Shown: positions 18,259 to 28,928, numbered from the stretch's first letter. The stretch is DNA of 64,000 bases from Hyphomicrobiales bacterium (GCA_900469955.1 UBYX01000024.1:51062-115061); one strand, 5' to 3'. The notes: a model not told the origin generated them from the sequence alone. Translations and numbers: made by a program.

Positions 18259-19158
18259 GTGGCTGTAGTGATCGATGGCAAAGAGGCGGCGGCATCCGTG
18301 ATTGCAGCCGTAACCGAGGCAACCGCTTTTCTCGAGAGGGAAACGGGCGTCAAGCCGGGTCTCGCAGTCGTCATCGTCGGCAACGATCCGGCGAGCCACG
18401 CTTATGTGAACTCCAAGAGCAAGATGGCCAAGCAGTGCGGGTTCAATTCGATCCAGCACAGCCTTGCTGAAGAGACAACGCAGGAAGAGCTAGAAGAGCT
18501 CGTCGCTGGCCTGAATGCCGATCCGGCTGTCCACGGTATTCTCGTGCAGCTTCCTCTGCCGAAACATCTGAAGGCGGAACCGGTGATCCTCTCGATTTCG
18601 CCGGAAAAAGACGTCGATGGCCTGCATGTCGTCAATGCCGGCAAGATCGCGACCGGCGACCTGGAAACTGGCCTCATTTCCTGCACCCCGGCTGGGGCAA
18701 TGCTGCTCGTTCATCGCATCCACGGCCGCGATCTTTCGGGCCTCAACGCTGTCGTCATCGGCCGCTCCAACCTTTTCGGCAAGCCGATGGGCCTGTTGCT
18801 GCTCGCGGCCAACGCGACCGTGACCATGGCCCATTCCAAGACGAAGGATCTTGCCTCCGTATGCCGCAACGCCGATATCCTGGTCGCCGCCGTGGGACGG
18901 CCCCAGATGGTGAAGGCGGATTGGGTGAAGCCCGGCGCAACCGTCATAGATGTCGGCATCAACCGCGTGCCCGCGCCGGACAAGGGCGAGGGAAAGACCC
19001 GTCTTGTTGGCGACGTTTCGTATGCGGATGCGGCAGACATCGCCGGAGCCATCACGCCGGTACCGGGCGGTGTCGGTCCCATGACCATCGCCATGCTGAT
19101 GGCCAACACGGTGGTCGCGGCCTACCGCACTGCCGGAAAAACCGCCCCCAGATTCTAA
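18259..19158 (+). CDS. folD: Methylenetetrahydrofolate dehydrogenase/cyclohydrolase FolD
   Basis: This 299-residue enzyme has the FolD signatures: [19 protein letters not shown] near the N-terminus, LPKHL in the middle and the NADP-binding [17 protein letters not shown] segment; [15 protein letters not shown] is near the C-terminus. It interconverts one-carbon tetrahydrofolate derivatives in the cytoplasm. The start is GTG at 18259 with GGGAGG upstream. It stands alone, and its stop codon lies inside the palindromic element upstream of aglE. Confidence 0.96.
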   Translation: MAVVIDGKEAAASVIAAVTEATAFLERETGVKPGLAVVIVGNDPASHAYVNSKSKMAKQCGFNSIQHSLAEETTQEELEELVAGLNADPAVHGILVQLPLPKHLKAEPVILSISPEKDVDGLHVVNAGKIATGDLETGLISCTPAGAMLLVHRIHGRDLSGLNAVVIGRSNLFGKPMGLLLLAANATVTMAHSKTKDLASVCRNADILVAAVGRPQMVKADWVKPGATVIDVGINRVPAPDKGEGKTRLVGDVSYADAADIAGAITPVPGGVGPMTIAMLMANTVVAAYRTAGKTAPRF

Positions 19159-19166
19159 TCGATTTA
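19154..19166. promoter_or_regulatory. Palindromic operator candidate upstream of aglE, shared with zwf
   Basis: The 13 bases TCTAATCGATTTA, with the perfect inner palindrome AATCGATT, lie 133 bases upstream of aglE and overlap the folD stop. The same 13 bases occur upstream of zwf at 30441-30453. A CG-centred palindrome is typical of LacI-family operators. The identity is seen; the regulator is inferred. Confidence 0.55.
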
Positions 19167-19298
19167 GATATAAGCTTTCCAATCTTCTGGATGCCGCGAC
19201 TGGAGGGGTTGACTCCTCCGCAAGAGCGTTAAATCTCTCTCCATGTTTTGGAACTCCCGGTTGGGTAGAAAAAGCCGGGACAATGGGAGGGTGATTTC

Positions 19299-20660
19299 AT
19301 GAAGACATCATTTTGGATCGGCACCGCACTCGCGGTGGTTCTCGCCGGCAACGCGGTCGCCCAGGAACTCAAGTTCGCGCCGGGACAGGACGCGCGCTTC
19401 AACTGGAAGAGCTACGAAGACTTCAAGGCAGCGAATGCCAATCTCAAGGGGCAGAACCTGACGCTTTTCGGTCCGTGGCGTGGTGAGGACGAAGTGCTCT
19501 TCAACAGCGTTCTCGCCTATTTCAATGCGGCGACCGGCATCAACGGGCGCTATTCCTCGTCGGAAAACTACGAGCAGCAGATCGTCATCGATACCCAGGC
19601 GGGCTCGCCGCCGAACATTGCCATCATTCCGCAGCCTGGCCTTCTGGCCGATCTGGCCACCAAGGGATTCCTGACGCCGCTCGGCCAGGAGAACTCCGAC
19701 TGGGTCAAGACCAACTACGGCTCGGGCGAAGACTGGATCCGCTACGGCACCTACAAGGGCAAGGATGGAAAGGAGGCTTATTTCGGCTTCCCGTTCAAGG
19801 CCGATTTCAAATCCATGGTCTGGTACGTGCCGGAGAATTTCGAAGAAGCCGGGTATGAAGTTCCAAAGACCATGGAGGAGCTGATCAAGCTCAGCGATCA
19901 GATCGTCGAGGATGGCGGTGTGCCTTGGTGCATCGGTCTCGGCTCCGGAGGCGCGACCGGTTGGCCTGCGACCGACTGGGTCGAAGACATGATGCTGCGC
20001 ACCCAGTCTCCGGAAACCTATGACAAATGGGTAAGCAACGAAATCAAGTTCGACGATCCCGCGGTTGTGGGCGCGATCGAGGAATTCGGCAAGTTCGCCA
20101 AGAATGACAAATATGTCAGCGGCGGCGTTGCTGCCGTTTCCTCCACCGACTTCCGCGATAGCCCGAAGGGCCTGTTCGGCATTCCGCCGAAGTGCTACCT
20201 GCATCACCAGGCATCCTTCGTGCCGTCCTTCTTCCCGCCCGATACGAAACTCGGCACCGATGCCGACTTCTTCTACCTGCCCACCTATGCTTCGAAGCCG
20301 GAGCTCGGAACGCCGGTCCTCGGCGCCGGCACGATGTTTGCCATCACCAAGGATTCGCCGGCCGCCAAGGCCTTCATCGAATTCCTGAAGACGCCGATCG
20401 CTCACGAGGTCTGGATGGCGCAGTCATCGTTCCTGACGCCGTTCAAGGGTGCCAGTCCGGATGCCTATGCCAACGAGGTCCTGAAGAAGCAGGGGGAACT
20501 TCTGACCACCGCCACGACCTTCCGCTTTGACGCCTCCGACCTGATGCCCGGCAAGATCGGCGCCGGCGCGTTCTGGACGGGCATGGTCGACTACGTCGGC
20601 GGCAAGGATGCCAAGACGGTTGGGGCCGACATTCAGAAGGCCTGGGACGGCCTGAAGTAA
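19299..20660 (+). CDS. aglE: Alpha-glucoside ABC transporter substrate-binding protein AglE
   Basis: This 453-residue periplasmic protein has a clear signal peptide (MKTSFWIGTALAVVLAGNAVA). A solute-binding fold follows with features such as FGPWRGEDEVLFNSVLAYFN and YGTYKGKDGKEAYFGFPFKA. In Sinorhizobium AglE binds sucrose, maltose and trehalose. GGGAGG is 8 bases before the ATG. It leads the operon aglE-aglF-aglG-aglA-aglK. The LacI regulator gene aglR, often next to this operon, is not found here; folD precedes it instead. Confidence 0.93.
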   Translation: MKTSFWIGTALAVVLAGNAVAQELKFAPGQDARFNWKSYEDFKAANANLKGQNLTLFGPWRGEDEVLFNSVLAYFNAATGINGRYSSSENYEQQIVIDTQAGSPPNIAIIPQPGLLADLATKGFLTPLGQENSDWVKTNYGSGEDWIRYGTYKGKDGKEAYFGFPFKADFKSMVWYVPENFEEAGYEVPKTMEELIKLSDQIVEDGGVPWCIGLGSGGATGWPATDWVEDMMLRTQSPETYDKWVSNEIKFDDPAVVGAIEEFGKFAKNDKYVSGGVAAVSSTDFRDSPKGLFGIPPKCYLHHQASFVPSFFPPDTKLGTDADFFYLPTYASKPELGTPVLGAGTMFAITKDSPAAKAFIEFLKTPIAHEVWMAQSSFLTPFKGASPDAYANEVLKKQGELLTTATTFRFDASDLMPGKIGAGAFWTGMVDYVGGKDAKTVGADIQKAWDGLK

Positions 20661-20751
20661 ACCGTCACGCATGATCCATACTTCGCCGCGCCGGCTCTTC
20701 GGCGCGGTGTCTGCAGAAAAATCCGGAAAAATCGGTGAAAAGGGGAGAGGC

Positions 20752-21765
20752 ATGATATCGCAGGTCGTTTCAGCCGTCGGCGTTGTGATCGCCGGCGTTT
20801 TCGTCTGTGCCTTGTATTACTGGCTCTCCGATAAAATCCTGCAAGCCGTCTTCCCGGTGCCAGTGGACAATGTCCACGCCGCCTCGGTCAATCTCAACCG
20901 GCGGGCCATGATACGCCCCTGGCTGTTCCTGGGGCCGGCCCTCGTCCTCTTGGTCGTCTATCTGGTCTATCCGGTTGTCGCGACGTTCATCCTGTCCTTC
21001 CATGACCGGTCGGGCGGAAATTTCGTGGGCCTTTCGAACTATCGCTGGGCTATCCAGGACGCGCAGTTCCGCCAATCGATCTTCAACAATATCCTGTGGC
21101 TCGCGGTGGTACCGGCAGCCTGCACCTTCTTCGGCCTCGTCATCGCCGTGCTGACCGATCGCATCTGGTGGGGCAATCTGGCCAAGAGCCTGATTTTTAT
21201 GCCGATGGCGATCTCGTTCGTGGGTGCCTCGGTCATCTGGAAGTTCATCTACGAATATCGCGGCGGCACCGATACCCAGATTGGTCTTTTGAACGCTGTC
21301 GTTCAGTTCTTCGGCGGTGATCCGCAGGTATGGATCTCGATACCCTTCTGGAACAACTTCTTCCTCATGGCGATCCTGATCTGGATACAGACCGGTTTCG
21401 CCATGGTCATCCTGTCGGCCGCGCTGCGCGGCATTCCCGAGGAGACGGTCGAGGCCGCCGTCATCGACGGCGCCAGCGGATGGCAGATTTTCTGGAAGAT
21501 CATGGTGCCGCAGATCTGGGGCACGATCGCCGTCGTCTGGACGACGATCACCATTCTCGTCCTGAAAGTCTTCGACATCGTGCTGACAATGACGAACGGC
21601 CAGTGGAACACCATGGTTCTGGCGAACCTGATGTTCGACTGGATGTTCCGCGGTGGCGGCGACAGCGGGCGAAGCGCGGTGATCGCGCTCGTCATCATGG
21701 CGGCAGTAACGCCGATCATGATCTGGAACATCCGCCAGGCGAACAAGGAAATGGGAGGTCATTGA
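20752..21765 (+). CDS. aglF: Alpha-glucoside ABC transporter permease AglF
   Basis: This 337-residue inner membrane permease has about eight hydrophobic helices and the binding-protein-dependent transport signature EAAVIDGASGWQIFWKIMVP, the coupling loop for AglK. The ATG at 20752 follows GGGGAGAGG; an upstream frame from 20671 has no ribosome site. It follows aglE after 91 bases and ends 1 base before aglG. Confidence 0.92.
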   Translation: MISQVVSAVGVVIAGVFVCALYYWLSDKILQAVFPVPVDNVHAASVNLNRRAMIRPWLFLGPALVLLVVYLVYPVVATFILSFHDRSGGNFVGLSNYRWAIQDAQFRQSIFNNILWLAVVPAACTFFGLVIAVLTDRIWWGNLAKSLIFMPMAISFVGASVIWKFIYEYRGGTDTQIGLLNAVVQFFGGDPQVWISIPFWNNFFLMAILIWIQTGFAMVILSAALRGIPEETVEAAVIDGASGWQIFWKIMVPQIWGTIAVVWTTITILVLKVFDIVLTMTNGQWNTMVLANLMFDWMFRGGGDSGRSAVIALVIMAAVTPIMIWNIRQANKEMGGH

Positions 21766-21766
21766 G

Positions 21767-22927
21767 ATGAACGCTGCCTCAAGCCTCCGTCGCATCGGGC
21801 TACCGCGCCTTATCGTCCATCTATCGGTCCTGGTGATCTGCATCATCTGGCTTATTCCGACGCTCGGCATCCTCGTCACCTCCTTCCGTGATGCGGGTCA
21901 GATTTCCGCATCGGGCTGGTGGACGGCGTTCACCGGCGCAGCCGAGACGAGCGCCGCCCGGCTTGGCGAGCCGTCCACGGCAAAACAGGAGGGCACGAAC
22001 TACGTCATCTCCGGCTCGGTCTTCGAGCAGGGCCAGGGTGGGGCTGTTCGGGCCTTCGGCACGCGTGTCGCGGCGCCGACGGAATTTCAGGCCGGGCAGG
22101 CGGCCGATCTCGGAGAGGGCGAGACGCTGACGATCAACGAGGACGGCAGCTACGTCTATACCAAGAACGCTCCCTTTGACGGCGAGCGCGGAAAGCGCGT
22201 CTATCTCTCCGTCGCGGCGCCGCCTTCATTTACGCTCGACAACTATCGGACGGTTCTGACCTCGCAGGGCATCGGCCAGTCCTTCGTCAATTCGCTAACG
22301 GTCGCAATCCCCGCGACCATCATCCCGATCCTGATCTCCGCCTTTGCCGCCTATGCGCTCTCCTGGATGGAGTTTCCAGGGCGCGCCCTGATCATCGCCA
22401 TGGTGGTGGGGCTGATCGTAGTGCCCCTGCAGATGTCGCTCATTCCGCTTCTGAGGATGTATAACGAGATCGGCAACCTGTTCGGCGTGCCGTCACGCAG
22501 CTATGCGGGCATATGGCTTGCCCATTCGGCCTTCGGCATGCCGCTCGCGATCTACCTTCTGCGCAACTACATCGCAGGCCTGCCGAGGGAGATCATCGAA
22601 TCCGCCCGCGTCGATGGCGCGAGCGACTTCGAGATATTCGTGAAGATCATTCTGCCGCTGTCATTCCCGGCTTTGGCGTCCTTCTCCATCTTCCAGTTCC
22701 TGTGGACATGGAACGACCTTCTCGTCGCCATGGTCTTCCTCGGCACGGGCAAGGATCAGCTCGTCCTGACCGGCGCGCTCAATGCGCTGTTGGGCTCCAT
22801 GGGCGGAAAGTGGGAAATCCTTACCGCCTCCGCCTTCATCACGATCGTCGTGCCGATTATCGTCTTTTTTGCACTTCAACGGTATCTCGTCCGCGGATTG
22901 CTTGCCGGCTCTGTCAAGGGCGGCTGA
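21767..22927 (+). CDS. aglG: Alpha-glucoside ABC transporter permease AglG
   Basis: This 386-residue inner membrane permease is longer than most in the family because a periplasmic insertion (about residues 50-145) lies after the first helix. The coupling-loop motif is ESARVDGASDFEIFVKIILP. It partners AglF to form the channel. The start is 1 base after the aglF stop, so coupled translation is likely. Confidence 0.92.
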   Translation: MNAASSLRRIGLPRLIVHLSVLVICIIWLIPTLGILVTSFRDAGQISASGWWTAFTGAAETSAARLGEPSTAKQEGTNYVISGSVFEQGQGGAVRAFGTRVAAPTEFQAGQAADLGEGETLTINEDGSYVYTKNAPFDGERGKRVYLSVAAPPSFTLDNYRTVLTSQGIGQSFVNSLTVAIPATIIPILISAFAAYALSWMEFPGRALIIAMVVGLIVVPLQMSLIPLLRMYNEIGNLFGVPSRSYAGIWLAHSAFGMPLAIYLLRNYIAGLPREIIESARVDGASDFEIFVKIILPLSFPALASFSIFQFLWTWNDLLVAMVFLGTGKDQLVLTGALNALLGSMGGKWEILTASAFITIVVPIIVFFALQRYLVRGLLAGSVKGG

Positions 22928-22963
22928 GCCGCAGCCTAAATTGTGTCAACTACAGGATATTGA

Positions 22964-24619
22964 ATGATCATTTCGCACGAAAAGCCCGCGGAGCTGGACA
23001 AGGATTGGTGGCGTGGGGCGGTCATCTATCAGATTTATCCGCGGTCCTTCCAGGATTCCAACGGCGACGGCATCGGTGACCTGAAAGGTATTACCGCCCG
23101 TCTGCCGCATGTCGCGGCGCTCGGTGCGGATGCGATCTGGATATCGCCGTTCTTCCCGTCGCCGATGAGGGATTTCGGCTACGACGTCTCGAACTACACC
23201 GATGTCGATCCGATGTTCGGCTCGCTCTCGGATTTCGACGGTCTGATCTCGGAGGCCCATCGGCTCGGCATCAAGGTGATGATCGACCTGGTGATGTCGC
23301 ACAGCTCCGACCAGCATCCCTGGTTCATCGAGAGCCGCTCGAGCCGGTTCAATCCCAAGGCGGACTGGTACGTCTGGGCCGATGCAAGACCCGACGGAAC
23401 GCCGCCGAACAACTGGCTATCGATCTTCGGCGGGTCCGCCTGGGCTTGGGATCCGACGCGCATGCAGTATTACATGCACAACTTCCTGACCTCGCAGCCG
23501 GACCTCAATCTTCATAATCCGGAAGTGCAGGATGCGCTGCTGGACATGACCCGGTTCTGGTTGTTGCGCGGCGTCGATGGGTTCCGTCTGGATACGATCA
23601 ACTTCTATTTCCACGACAAGGAACTGCGCGACAACCCGGCGCTTGATCCGTCGCGGCGCAACGCGTCTACCGCACCGGCGGTGAACCCTTATAACTTCCA
23701 GGAGCATGTCTACGACAAGAACCGTCCAGAGAACCTGGAGTTCCTGAGACGCTTCCGGGCTGTGCTTGACGAGTTCCCAGCGATCGCCGCCGTCGGTGAA
23801 GTCGGCGATAGCCAACGGGGCCTCGAGATCGTAGGCGAATATACGTCCGGCACCGACAAGATGCAGATGTGCTACGCGTTCGAGTTCCTGGCACCCGATC
23901 CGCTGACGCCTGCGCGTGTCGCTGAGGTGCAGAACGCCTTCTCGGTCGCCGCGCCGGACGGTTGGGCCTGCTGGGCCTTCTCGAACCACGACGTCGTGCG
24001 TCACGTCAGTCGCTGGGGCCACGACCTTCTCGACCGTGACGGTTATGCGAAGATGTCGGCCGCGATCCTCATGACGCAACGCGGTTCGGTCTGCATCTAT
24101 CAGGGCGAGGAGCTCGGCCTCACCGAGGCGGATATCGCCTATGCCGATCTGCAAGACCCCTACGGCATTCAGTTCTGGCCGGAATTCAAGGGACGGGACG
24201 GTTGCCGCACCCCCATGGTTTGGGATGCACAGGCGCTGCAGGCGGGATTTTCGACCGCCGAGAGGACGTGGCTGCCTATCCCGGTCGAACATCAGCTTCG
24301 CGCGGTCGGTGCCCAATATGGCGACCCGGCTTCGGTGCTGGAGCAGTACCGCCGGTTCCTCGTCTTCCGCAAGCAGCATCCGGCCTTTGCAAAGGGCGAT
24401 ATCGCCTTCCTGCCCGAGGATGGCACGGTACTCGGCTACAAGCGGCAATACGGCAACGAAACCGTGCTTTGCCTGTTCAACATGAGCTCTAGCGAGACCT
24501 CGACGGAATTGCCTATCGGCGATTGGGAGGTCTTGACGGGGCATGGCTTCGAAAACGGCCTCGAAGGCCGACGCGTGGAACTACCGGCCTGGGGGGCGTT
24601 CTTCGCCCGTCACGCCTAA
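22964..24619 (+). CDS. aglA: Alpha-glucosidase AglA (GH13)
   Basis: This 551-residue cytoplasmic glycoside hydrolase starts its barrel with WWRGAVIYQIYPRSFQDSNG. GFRLDTINFYFHD holds the catalytic aspartate, AAVGEVGD the general acid glutamate, and FSNHDVVR the third acidic residue. It hydrolyses imported sucrose, maltose and similar sugars. No signal peptide is present, as expected for hydrolysis after uptake. The gene is 36 bases after aglG and 18 bases before aglK. Confidence 0.94.
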   Translation: MIISHEKPAELDKDWWRGAVIYQIYPRSFQDSNGDGIGDLKGITARLPHVAALGADAIWISPFFPSPMRDFGYDVSNYTDVDPMFGSLSDFDGLISEAHRLGIKVMIDLVMSHSSDQHPWFIESRSSRFNPKADWYVWADARPDGTPPNNWLSIFGGSAWAWDPTRMQYYMHNFLTSQPDLNLHNPEVQDALLDMTRFWLLRGVDGFRLDTINFYFHDKELRDNPALDPSRRNASTAPAVNPYNFQEHVYDKNRPENLEFLRRFRAVLDEFPAIAAVGEVGDSQRGLEIVGEYTSGTDKMQMCYAFEFLAPDPLTPARVAEVQNAFSVAAPDGWACWAFSNHDVVRHVSRWGHDLLDRDGYAKMSAAILMTQRGSVCIYQGEELGLTEADIAYADLQDPYGIQFWPEFKGRDGCRTPMVWDAQALQAGFSTAERTWLPIPVEHQLRAVGAQYGDPASVLEQYRRFLVFRKQHPAFAKGDIAFLPEDGTVLGYKRQYGNETVLCLFNMSSSETSTELPIGDWEVLTGHGFENGLEGRRVELPAWGAFFARHA

Positions 24620-24637
24620 CGAAAACGGGAGGGAAAC

Positions 24638-25726
24638 ATGGCTGGTGTCGTTCTTAAGGATATCCGCAAGGCCTATGGTCAGGTGAAGGTGCTGCACGGC
24701 ATCGACCTGGACATCAGGCAAGGCGAGTTCGTGGTTTTCGTCGGCCCTTCGGGCTGTGGAAAATCCACTTTGTTGCGGATGATCTCCGGTCTCGAGAGCA
24801 TCACCGGCGGCGAGATGTTTATCGACGGCCAGCTGGTAAACGAGGTCCCGCCCTCGCGCCGCGGCATCGCCATGGTTTTCCAGTCCTATGCGCTTTATCC
24901 GCACATGACGGTCTACGACAACATGGCCTTCGGCATGCGGATCGCCAAGGAGAGCAAGCAGGAGATCGACCGCCGCGTCCGCTCGGCGGCCGAAATCCTG
25001 CAGCTCACGCCCTATCTCGACCGGTTGCCGAAGGCGCTGTCGGGCGGGCAGCGGCAGCGTGTGGCGATCGGCCGGGCCATCTGCCGCAATCCGAAAGTCT
25101 TCCTGTTCGACGAGCCGCTCTCCAATCTCGACGCCGCGCTTCGGGTGGCGACCCGCATCGAGATCGCCAAACTCAACGAAGCGATGCCCGATACGACGAT
25201 GATCTACGTCACCCACGACCAGGTGGAGGCGATGACGCTTGCAGACCGCATCGTCGTTCTCTCGGCCGGGCGTATCGAACAGGTGGGGGCACCGCTCGAG
25301 CTTTACGAGCGCCCTCACAACCTCTTCGTTGCCCGCTTCATCGGCTCGCCGGCGATGAATATCATTCCCGCGACAATAACGGAGACCGGCGAGACCACCA
25401 CCGTATCGCTGAGGGGAGGCAAGTCGGTGCGGCTCCCGATTGCGACTGCGGCAACCGAAAAGGGCAAGGCTGCAAGCTTCGGCGTGCGCCCGGAGGATCT
25501 TTCGATCGCGACCGGCGACGAATATCTTTTCGAAGGGCAGGTCTCGATCGTCGAAGCCCTGGGCGAAGTAACGTTGCTCTACATCGAGGGGCTTGCCGAC
25601 CAGGAGCCGATTATCGCCAAGATTCCCGGCATTCTGGATGCGAAGAAGGGGCACGCCATGCGCTTCGCTGCCGACCCTGCGAAGCTGCACCTTTTTGACG
25701 CAGAAGGTAAGACCTATCGGAAGTAG
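24638..25726 (+). CDS. aglK: Alpha-glucoside ABC transporter ATPase AglK
   Basis: This 362-residue ATPase has Walker A GPSGCGKST (about residues 37-45), the signature LSGGQRQRVAIGRA, Walker B VFLFDEPLSN and an H-loop in YVTHDQVEA. A C-terminal MalK-like domain follows. It powers the AglF/AglG channel. It is the last gene of the agl operon; no clear terminator was seen before the next gene. Confidence 0.94.
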   Translation: MAGVVLKDIRKAYGQVKVLHGIDLDIRQGEFVVFVGPSGCGKSTLLRMISGLESITGGEMFIDGQLVNEVPPSRRGIAMVFQSYALYPHMTVYDNMAFGMRIAKESKQEIDRRVRSAAEILQLTPYLDRLPKALSGGQRQRVAIGRAICRNPKVFLFDEPLSNLDAALRVATRIEIAKLNEAMPDTTMIYVTHDQVEAMTLADRIVVLSAGRIEQVGAPLELYERPHNLFVARFIGSPAMNIIPATITETGETTTVSLRGGKSVRLPIATAATEKGKAASFGVRPEDLSIATGDEYLFEGQVSIVEALGEVTLLYIEGLADQEPIIAKIPGILDAKKGHAMRFAADPAKLHLFDAEGKTYRK

Positions 25727-25850
25727 GAGATAATCCGCTGTTTACTATGAATCAGCGAGCGTTGTTCGGAGTTGTTACGAATTGAGACCTCAAAACGCTC
25801 TGTTAAAGTTCGCGGGCTAGCCTTCTTCTCATAAACGAAGGAGGGATGTC

Positions 25851-26261
25851 GTGAGCGCGGCTCCAAAAAACAAAAATCACTTTTTGAGCAAGGAAGAGTC
25901 TTTCATGTACGACCGGGAAGCCCGGTTCAAGATGGAAGACACCATGAATGCGGCGCGCATCGAATATACCGAGAAGGGCGTGATGAACATGGCGCAGCGC
26001 CGCTGCGACGTGTTGCGCATCTCCCAGAGCAGCGCGGTGATCGGTATCCTGACCCAGTACAATCTGCCTCAGCAGTTTTATCTCGATATTCCGGATGCCC
26101 GAATTTCGAAGGTCGGCTGCCTGCTGATGCGCACCAATGCCAACAATACGATCGAAGTCCGCTTCCTGCGTCTCCTGACACAGAAGGAAATGGACCGGAT
26201 TTTCGTGTTCTCGACGCATCCCAACCATCGTGACCGGACGCTCGACATCCGGTCCTGGTGA
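25851..26261 (+). CDS. PilZ-like domain protein (136 residues)
   Basis: This small cytoplasmic protein has a stretch that fits a PilZ-type beta barrel: RRCDVLRISQSSAVIGILTQ, then LPQQFYLDIPDARISKVGC, with EVRFLRLLT at the end. The usual c-di-GMP contact residues are only partly present, so binding is uncertain. The start is GTG at 25851 after a strong AAGGAGGG; an in-frame ATG at 25905 is possible. It stands alone, between aglK and a terminator. Confidence 0.65.
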   Translation: MSAAPKNKNHFLSKEESFMYDREARFKMEDTMNAARIEYTEKGVMNMAQRRCDVLRISQSSAVIGILTQYNLPQQFYLDIPDARISKVGCLLMRTNANNTIEVRFLRLLTQKEMDRIFVFSTHPNHRDRTLDIRSW

Positions 26262-26279
26262 GGGCCGGACGTTTCCTAC

Positions 26280-26303
26280 AGGGCGGCCTCAAGCCGCCCT
26301 TTC
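26280..26303. terminator. Terminator between the PilZ-like gene and edd (bidirectional)
   Basis: An 8-base-pair stem, AGGGCGGC and GCCGCCCT, with a 5-base loop is followed by TTTCC on the plus strand. It lies 19 bases after the PilZ-like gene and 3 bases beyond the edd stop, and may serve both converging units. Confidence 0.7.
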
Positions 26304-26306
26304 CAT

Positions 26307-28124
26307 TTATGCAAACACACTTGCACCCTGATCGGCATGGCCGACATTGCGGCGGAAGGCGGAAAAGAGTTCTCGGCCCATGCCGAACTCGTTGTCGGAA
26401 AGGTCGACGACGGCAGGCGTCCGCGCCGCAAACTCGGCGGCATCCACCAGCACTTCCAGCCTACCCGCGACCGCATCGAGCCGGACGATGTCTCCGTCCC
26501 TGATCTTGGCGATCGCCCCGCCGTCCGAAGCCTCCGGCGTGATATGGATCGCCGCCGGCACCTTGCCCGAGGCACCTGACATGCGCCCGTCAGTCACCAG
26601 CGCCACCTTGAAGCCGCGGTCCTGCAACACGCCCAGCGGAGGCGTAAGACGATGGAGTTCCGGCATGCCGTTCGCTTTGGGGCCCTGGAATCGGACGACC
26701 GCGATGAAATCCTTGTTGAGTTCACCGCGCTTGAAGGCGTCCTGCAGCTCCTGCTGATCGTTGAACACGACAGCTGGCGCTTCGACGACATGACGCTCCG
26801 GCTTTACGGCGGAAATCTTGATGACGGCCTTGCCGAGATTGCCGGTCAGCATCTTCAGTCCGCCCGTGGATTGGAAGGGTGTCTCTATCGCCGACAGAAC
26901 CTTCTTGTCCCCGCTTTCCTCCGGTACCGGTTCCCGCACGACCTGGCCCTTGGCATCGAGCTTTGCTTCGACAGTATAAGCCTCGAGGCCGTGGCCGAAG
27001 ACGGTGCGGACGTCGTCATGCAGCAAGCCCTGCTTCAGGAGTTGCTTTATGAGGAAGCCCATGCCTCCGGCGGCGTGGAAGTGGTTCACGTCCGCAAGAC
27101 CGTTCGGATAGACGCGCGCCAGCAGCGGAACGACATCCGAGAGGTCGGAAATGTCCTGCCATGTCAGGTGAATGCCGGCCGCGCGCGCCATGGCGACGAG
27201 GTGGAGCGTGTGGTTTGTCGAGCCGCCCGTGGCATGCAGTCCAACGACGCCGTTGACCACCGAACGCTCGTCGATCATCTCGCCGGCTGGCGTGAACTCG
27301 TTGCCGAGGGCGGTGATGGCGAGCGCCCGCTTCGCGGCTTCGCGGGTCAGTGCTTCGCGCAGCGGCGTACCCGGATTGACGAAGGAAGCCCCGGGCAGAT
27401 GGAAGCCCATGATCTCCATCAGCATCTGGTTGGAATTCGCTGTGCCGTAGAAGGTGCAGGTACCGGGGCCATGGTAAGATTTGGACTCGGCGTCGAGAAG
27501 TTCCGCGCGGCCGACCTTGCCTTCCGCATAAAGCTGCCGGATGCGCGACTTCTCGTCGTTCGGCAGACCTGAGGTCATCGGGCCTGCCGGGATGAAGACC
27601 GAAGGCAGGTGGCCGAAGCTCAAGGCTGCGATCACCAGGCCGGGCACGATCTTGTCGCAGATGCCGAGGAAGACCGCCGCATCGAACATATTGTGCGAAA
27701 GGCCGATGCCGGCCGCCATGGCGATCGCATCGCGCGAGAACAGCGACAATTCCATGCCCGGCTGCCCTTGGGTAACGCCGTCGCACATGGCCGGCACGCC
27801 GCCCGCGACCTGCGCAATGCCGCCTGCCTCCCGTGCCGCTTCCCGGATGATCGGCGGGAAGGTCTCATAGGGCTGGTGGGCGGACAGCATATCGTTATAG
27901 GCGGTGATGATGCCGAGGTTGGGGACAACGTCTCCTGCGAGCGCCTCCTTCTCGGCGGGGGAACAGACCGCAAAACCGTGGGCGAGATTGCCGCAGGAAA
28001 GCGTCGATCTGTGCGGCCCGCGCGATGCCGCCCGCCGGACACGGTCGAGATAGGCTTCGCGATGGGGCTTTGATCGCTCTACGATCCGGGCTGTGATATC
28101 CTCGATGCGGGAATGCGCGGCCAT
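26307..28124 (-). CDS. edd: Phosphogluconate dehydratase Edd
   Basis: This 605-residue protein of the IlvD/Edd family starts [39 protein letters not shown] and [20 protein letters not shown] carry cysteines for the iron-sulphur cluster. It converts 6-phosphogluconate to KDPG in the Entner-Doudoroff pathway. I used the ATG at 28124 rather than 28139, which gives the usual N-terminus. It is the last gene of zwf-pgl-edd, 81 bases after pgl. Confidence 0.95.
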   Translation of the reverse strand: MAAHSRIEDITARIVERSKPHREAYLDRVRRAASRGPHRSTLSCGNLAHGFAVCSPAEKEALAGDVVPNLGIITAYNDMLSAHQPYETFPPIIREAAREAGGIAQVAGGVPAMCDGVTQGQPGMELSLFSRDAIAMAAGIGLSHNMFDAAVFLGICDKIVPGLVIAALSFGHLPSVFIPAGPMTSGLPNDEKSRIRQLYAEGKVGRAELLDAESKSYHGPGTCTFYGTANSNQMLMEIMGFHLPGASFVNPGTPLREALTREAAKRALAITALGNEFTPAGEMIDERSVVNGVVGLHATGGSTNHTLHLVAMARAAGIHLTWQDISDLSDVVPLLARVYPNGLADVNHFHAAGGMGFLIKQLLKQGLLHDDVRTVFGHGLEAYTVEAKLDAKGQVVREPVPEESGDKKVLSAIETPFQSTGGLKMLTGNLGKAVIKISAVKPERHVVEAPAVVFNDQQELQDAFKRGELNKDFIAVVRFQGPKANGMPELHRLTPPLGVLQDRGFKVALVTDGRMSGASGKVPAAIHITPEASDGGAIAKIRDGDIVRLDAVAGRLEVLVDAAEFAARTPAVVDLSDNEFGMGRELFSAFRRNVGHADQGASVFA

Positions 28125-28205
28125 GGGTCTTGTCCTCATCCGTCAACCCCGGTTTGGGAGTGGCGAAAGCCGACCGGGATTGCTCATGTTGAAAATCCTG
28201 CGCCT

Positions 28206-28904
28206 TTACGGCGCCCAGTAGATCTCTAGCGGCGACGCGGCGCGATTAAGCACGGCGCGGATCGGCATCTCCGCTTCGTCGGAACCGGCCTTTGCCTTTT
28301 CCAGCACGTCCCGTTTGCTCTCGCCTTCGATATGCAGGGCGAGAAAACGCGCGTCCGAAAGACTTGCGAAAGAGAAAGTCAGCCGCTCTTCGCCAGCACC
28401 TTCCGCCTCCATAGTCAGGACACCGCGAGAGCCGGAAAGATCGAGCGCTTTCGTGAGATTGTTGCCGTGCGGGAAGAACGAGGCCGTGTGGCCGTCGGTT
28501 CCCATACCGAGGATGGCGACATCAAAGGGATTGCCGATGCCTGCAGTCTCTTCTGTCGCCGCGACCGCAGCTTCCTCGATCGACGGGCGGTCATGATAGA
28601 GCGGGATGAATTTCGCCGCCGCCGCCTTGTCCTTCATGAGGTGAGTCGTGACCAGAAGGTGATTGGAACGCGGATTGTCGGCCGGTACGAAACGCTCGTC
28701 GACCAGAGTTACCGTTACTTTGCTCCAATCGATATCGCGCGCCGCGAGGGTCTCGAAGAATTTCTTCGGCGTGGAGCCGCCCGAGACCGCGATGGAGGCG
28801 CTCCCCCGTTCGCGGATCCCAGCGGCAAGGCGTGCCGCAACCTCGTCCGCCAGGGCGGCAGCAAGCGTTGCGGCATCGGGAAATTCATGCAGGTTTGCGG
28901 TCAT
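28206..28904 (-). CDS. pgl: 6-phosphogluconolactonase Pgl
   Basis: This 232-residue cytoplasmic enzyme has the lactonase motifs SIAVSGGSTPKKFFETLAA, VTLVDERFVPADNPRSN and LGMGTDGHTASFFPH. It hydrolyses 6-phosphogluconolactone to 6-phosphogluconate, the step between Zwf and Edd. It begins 24 bases after the zwf stop, and the three genes form one pathway operon. Confidence 0.94.
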   Translation of the reverse strand: MTANLHEFPDAATLAAALADEVAARLAAGIRERGSASIAVSGGSTPKKFFETLAARDIDWSKVTVTLVDERFVPADNPRSNHLLVTTHLMKDKAAAAKFIPLYHDRPSIEEAAVAATEETAGIGNPFDVAILGMGTDGHTASFFPHGNNLTKALDLSGSRGVLTMEAEGAGEERLTFSFASLSDARFLALHIEGESKRDVLEKAKAGSDEAEMPIRAVLNRAASPLEIYWAP

Positions 28905-28928
28905 TGCCCGGTCTCGCCCTTCCTATCG

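Noticed and set aside
19209..19237. Possible promoter TTGACT with a weak -10 before aglE
   Set aside because: The -35-like TTGACT is fair, but no -10 with correct spacing is convincing, so it was not listed as a feature.
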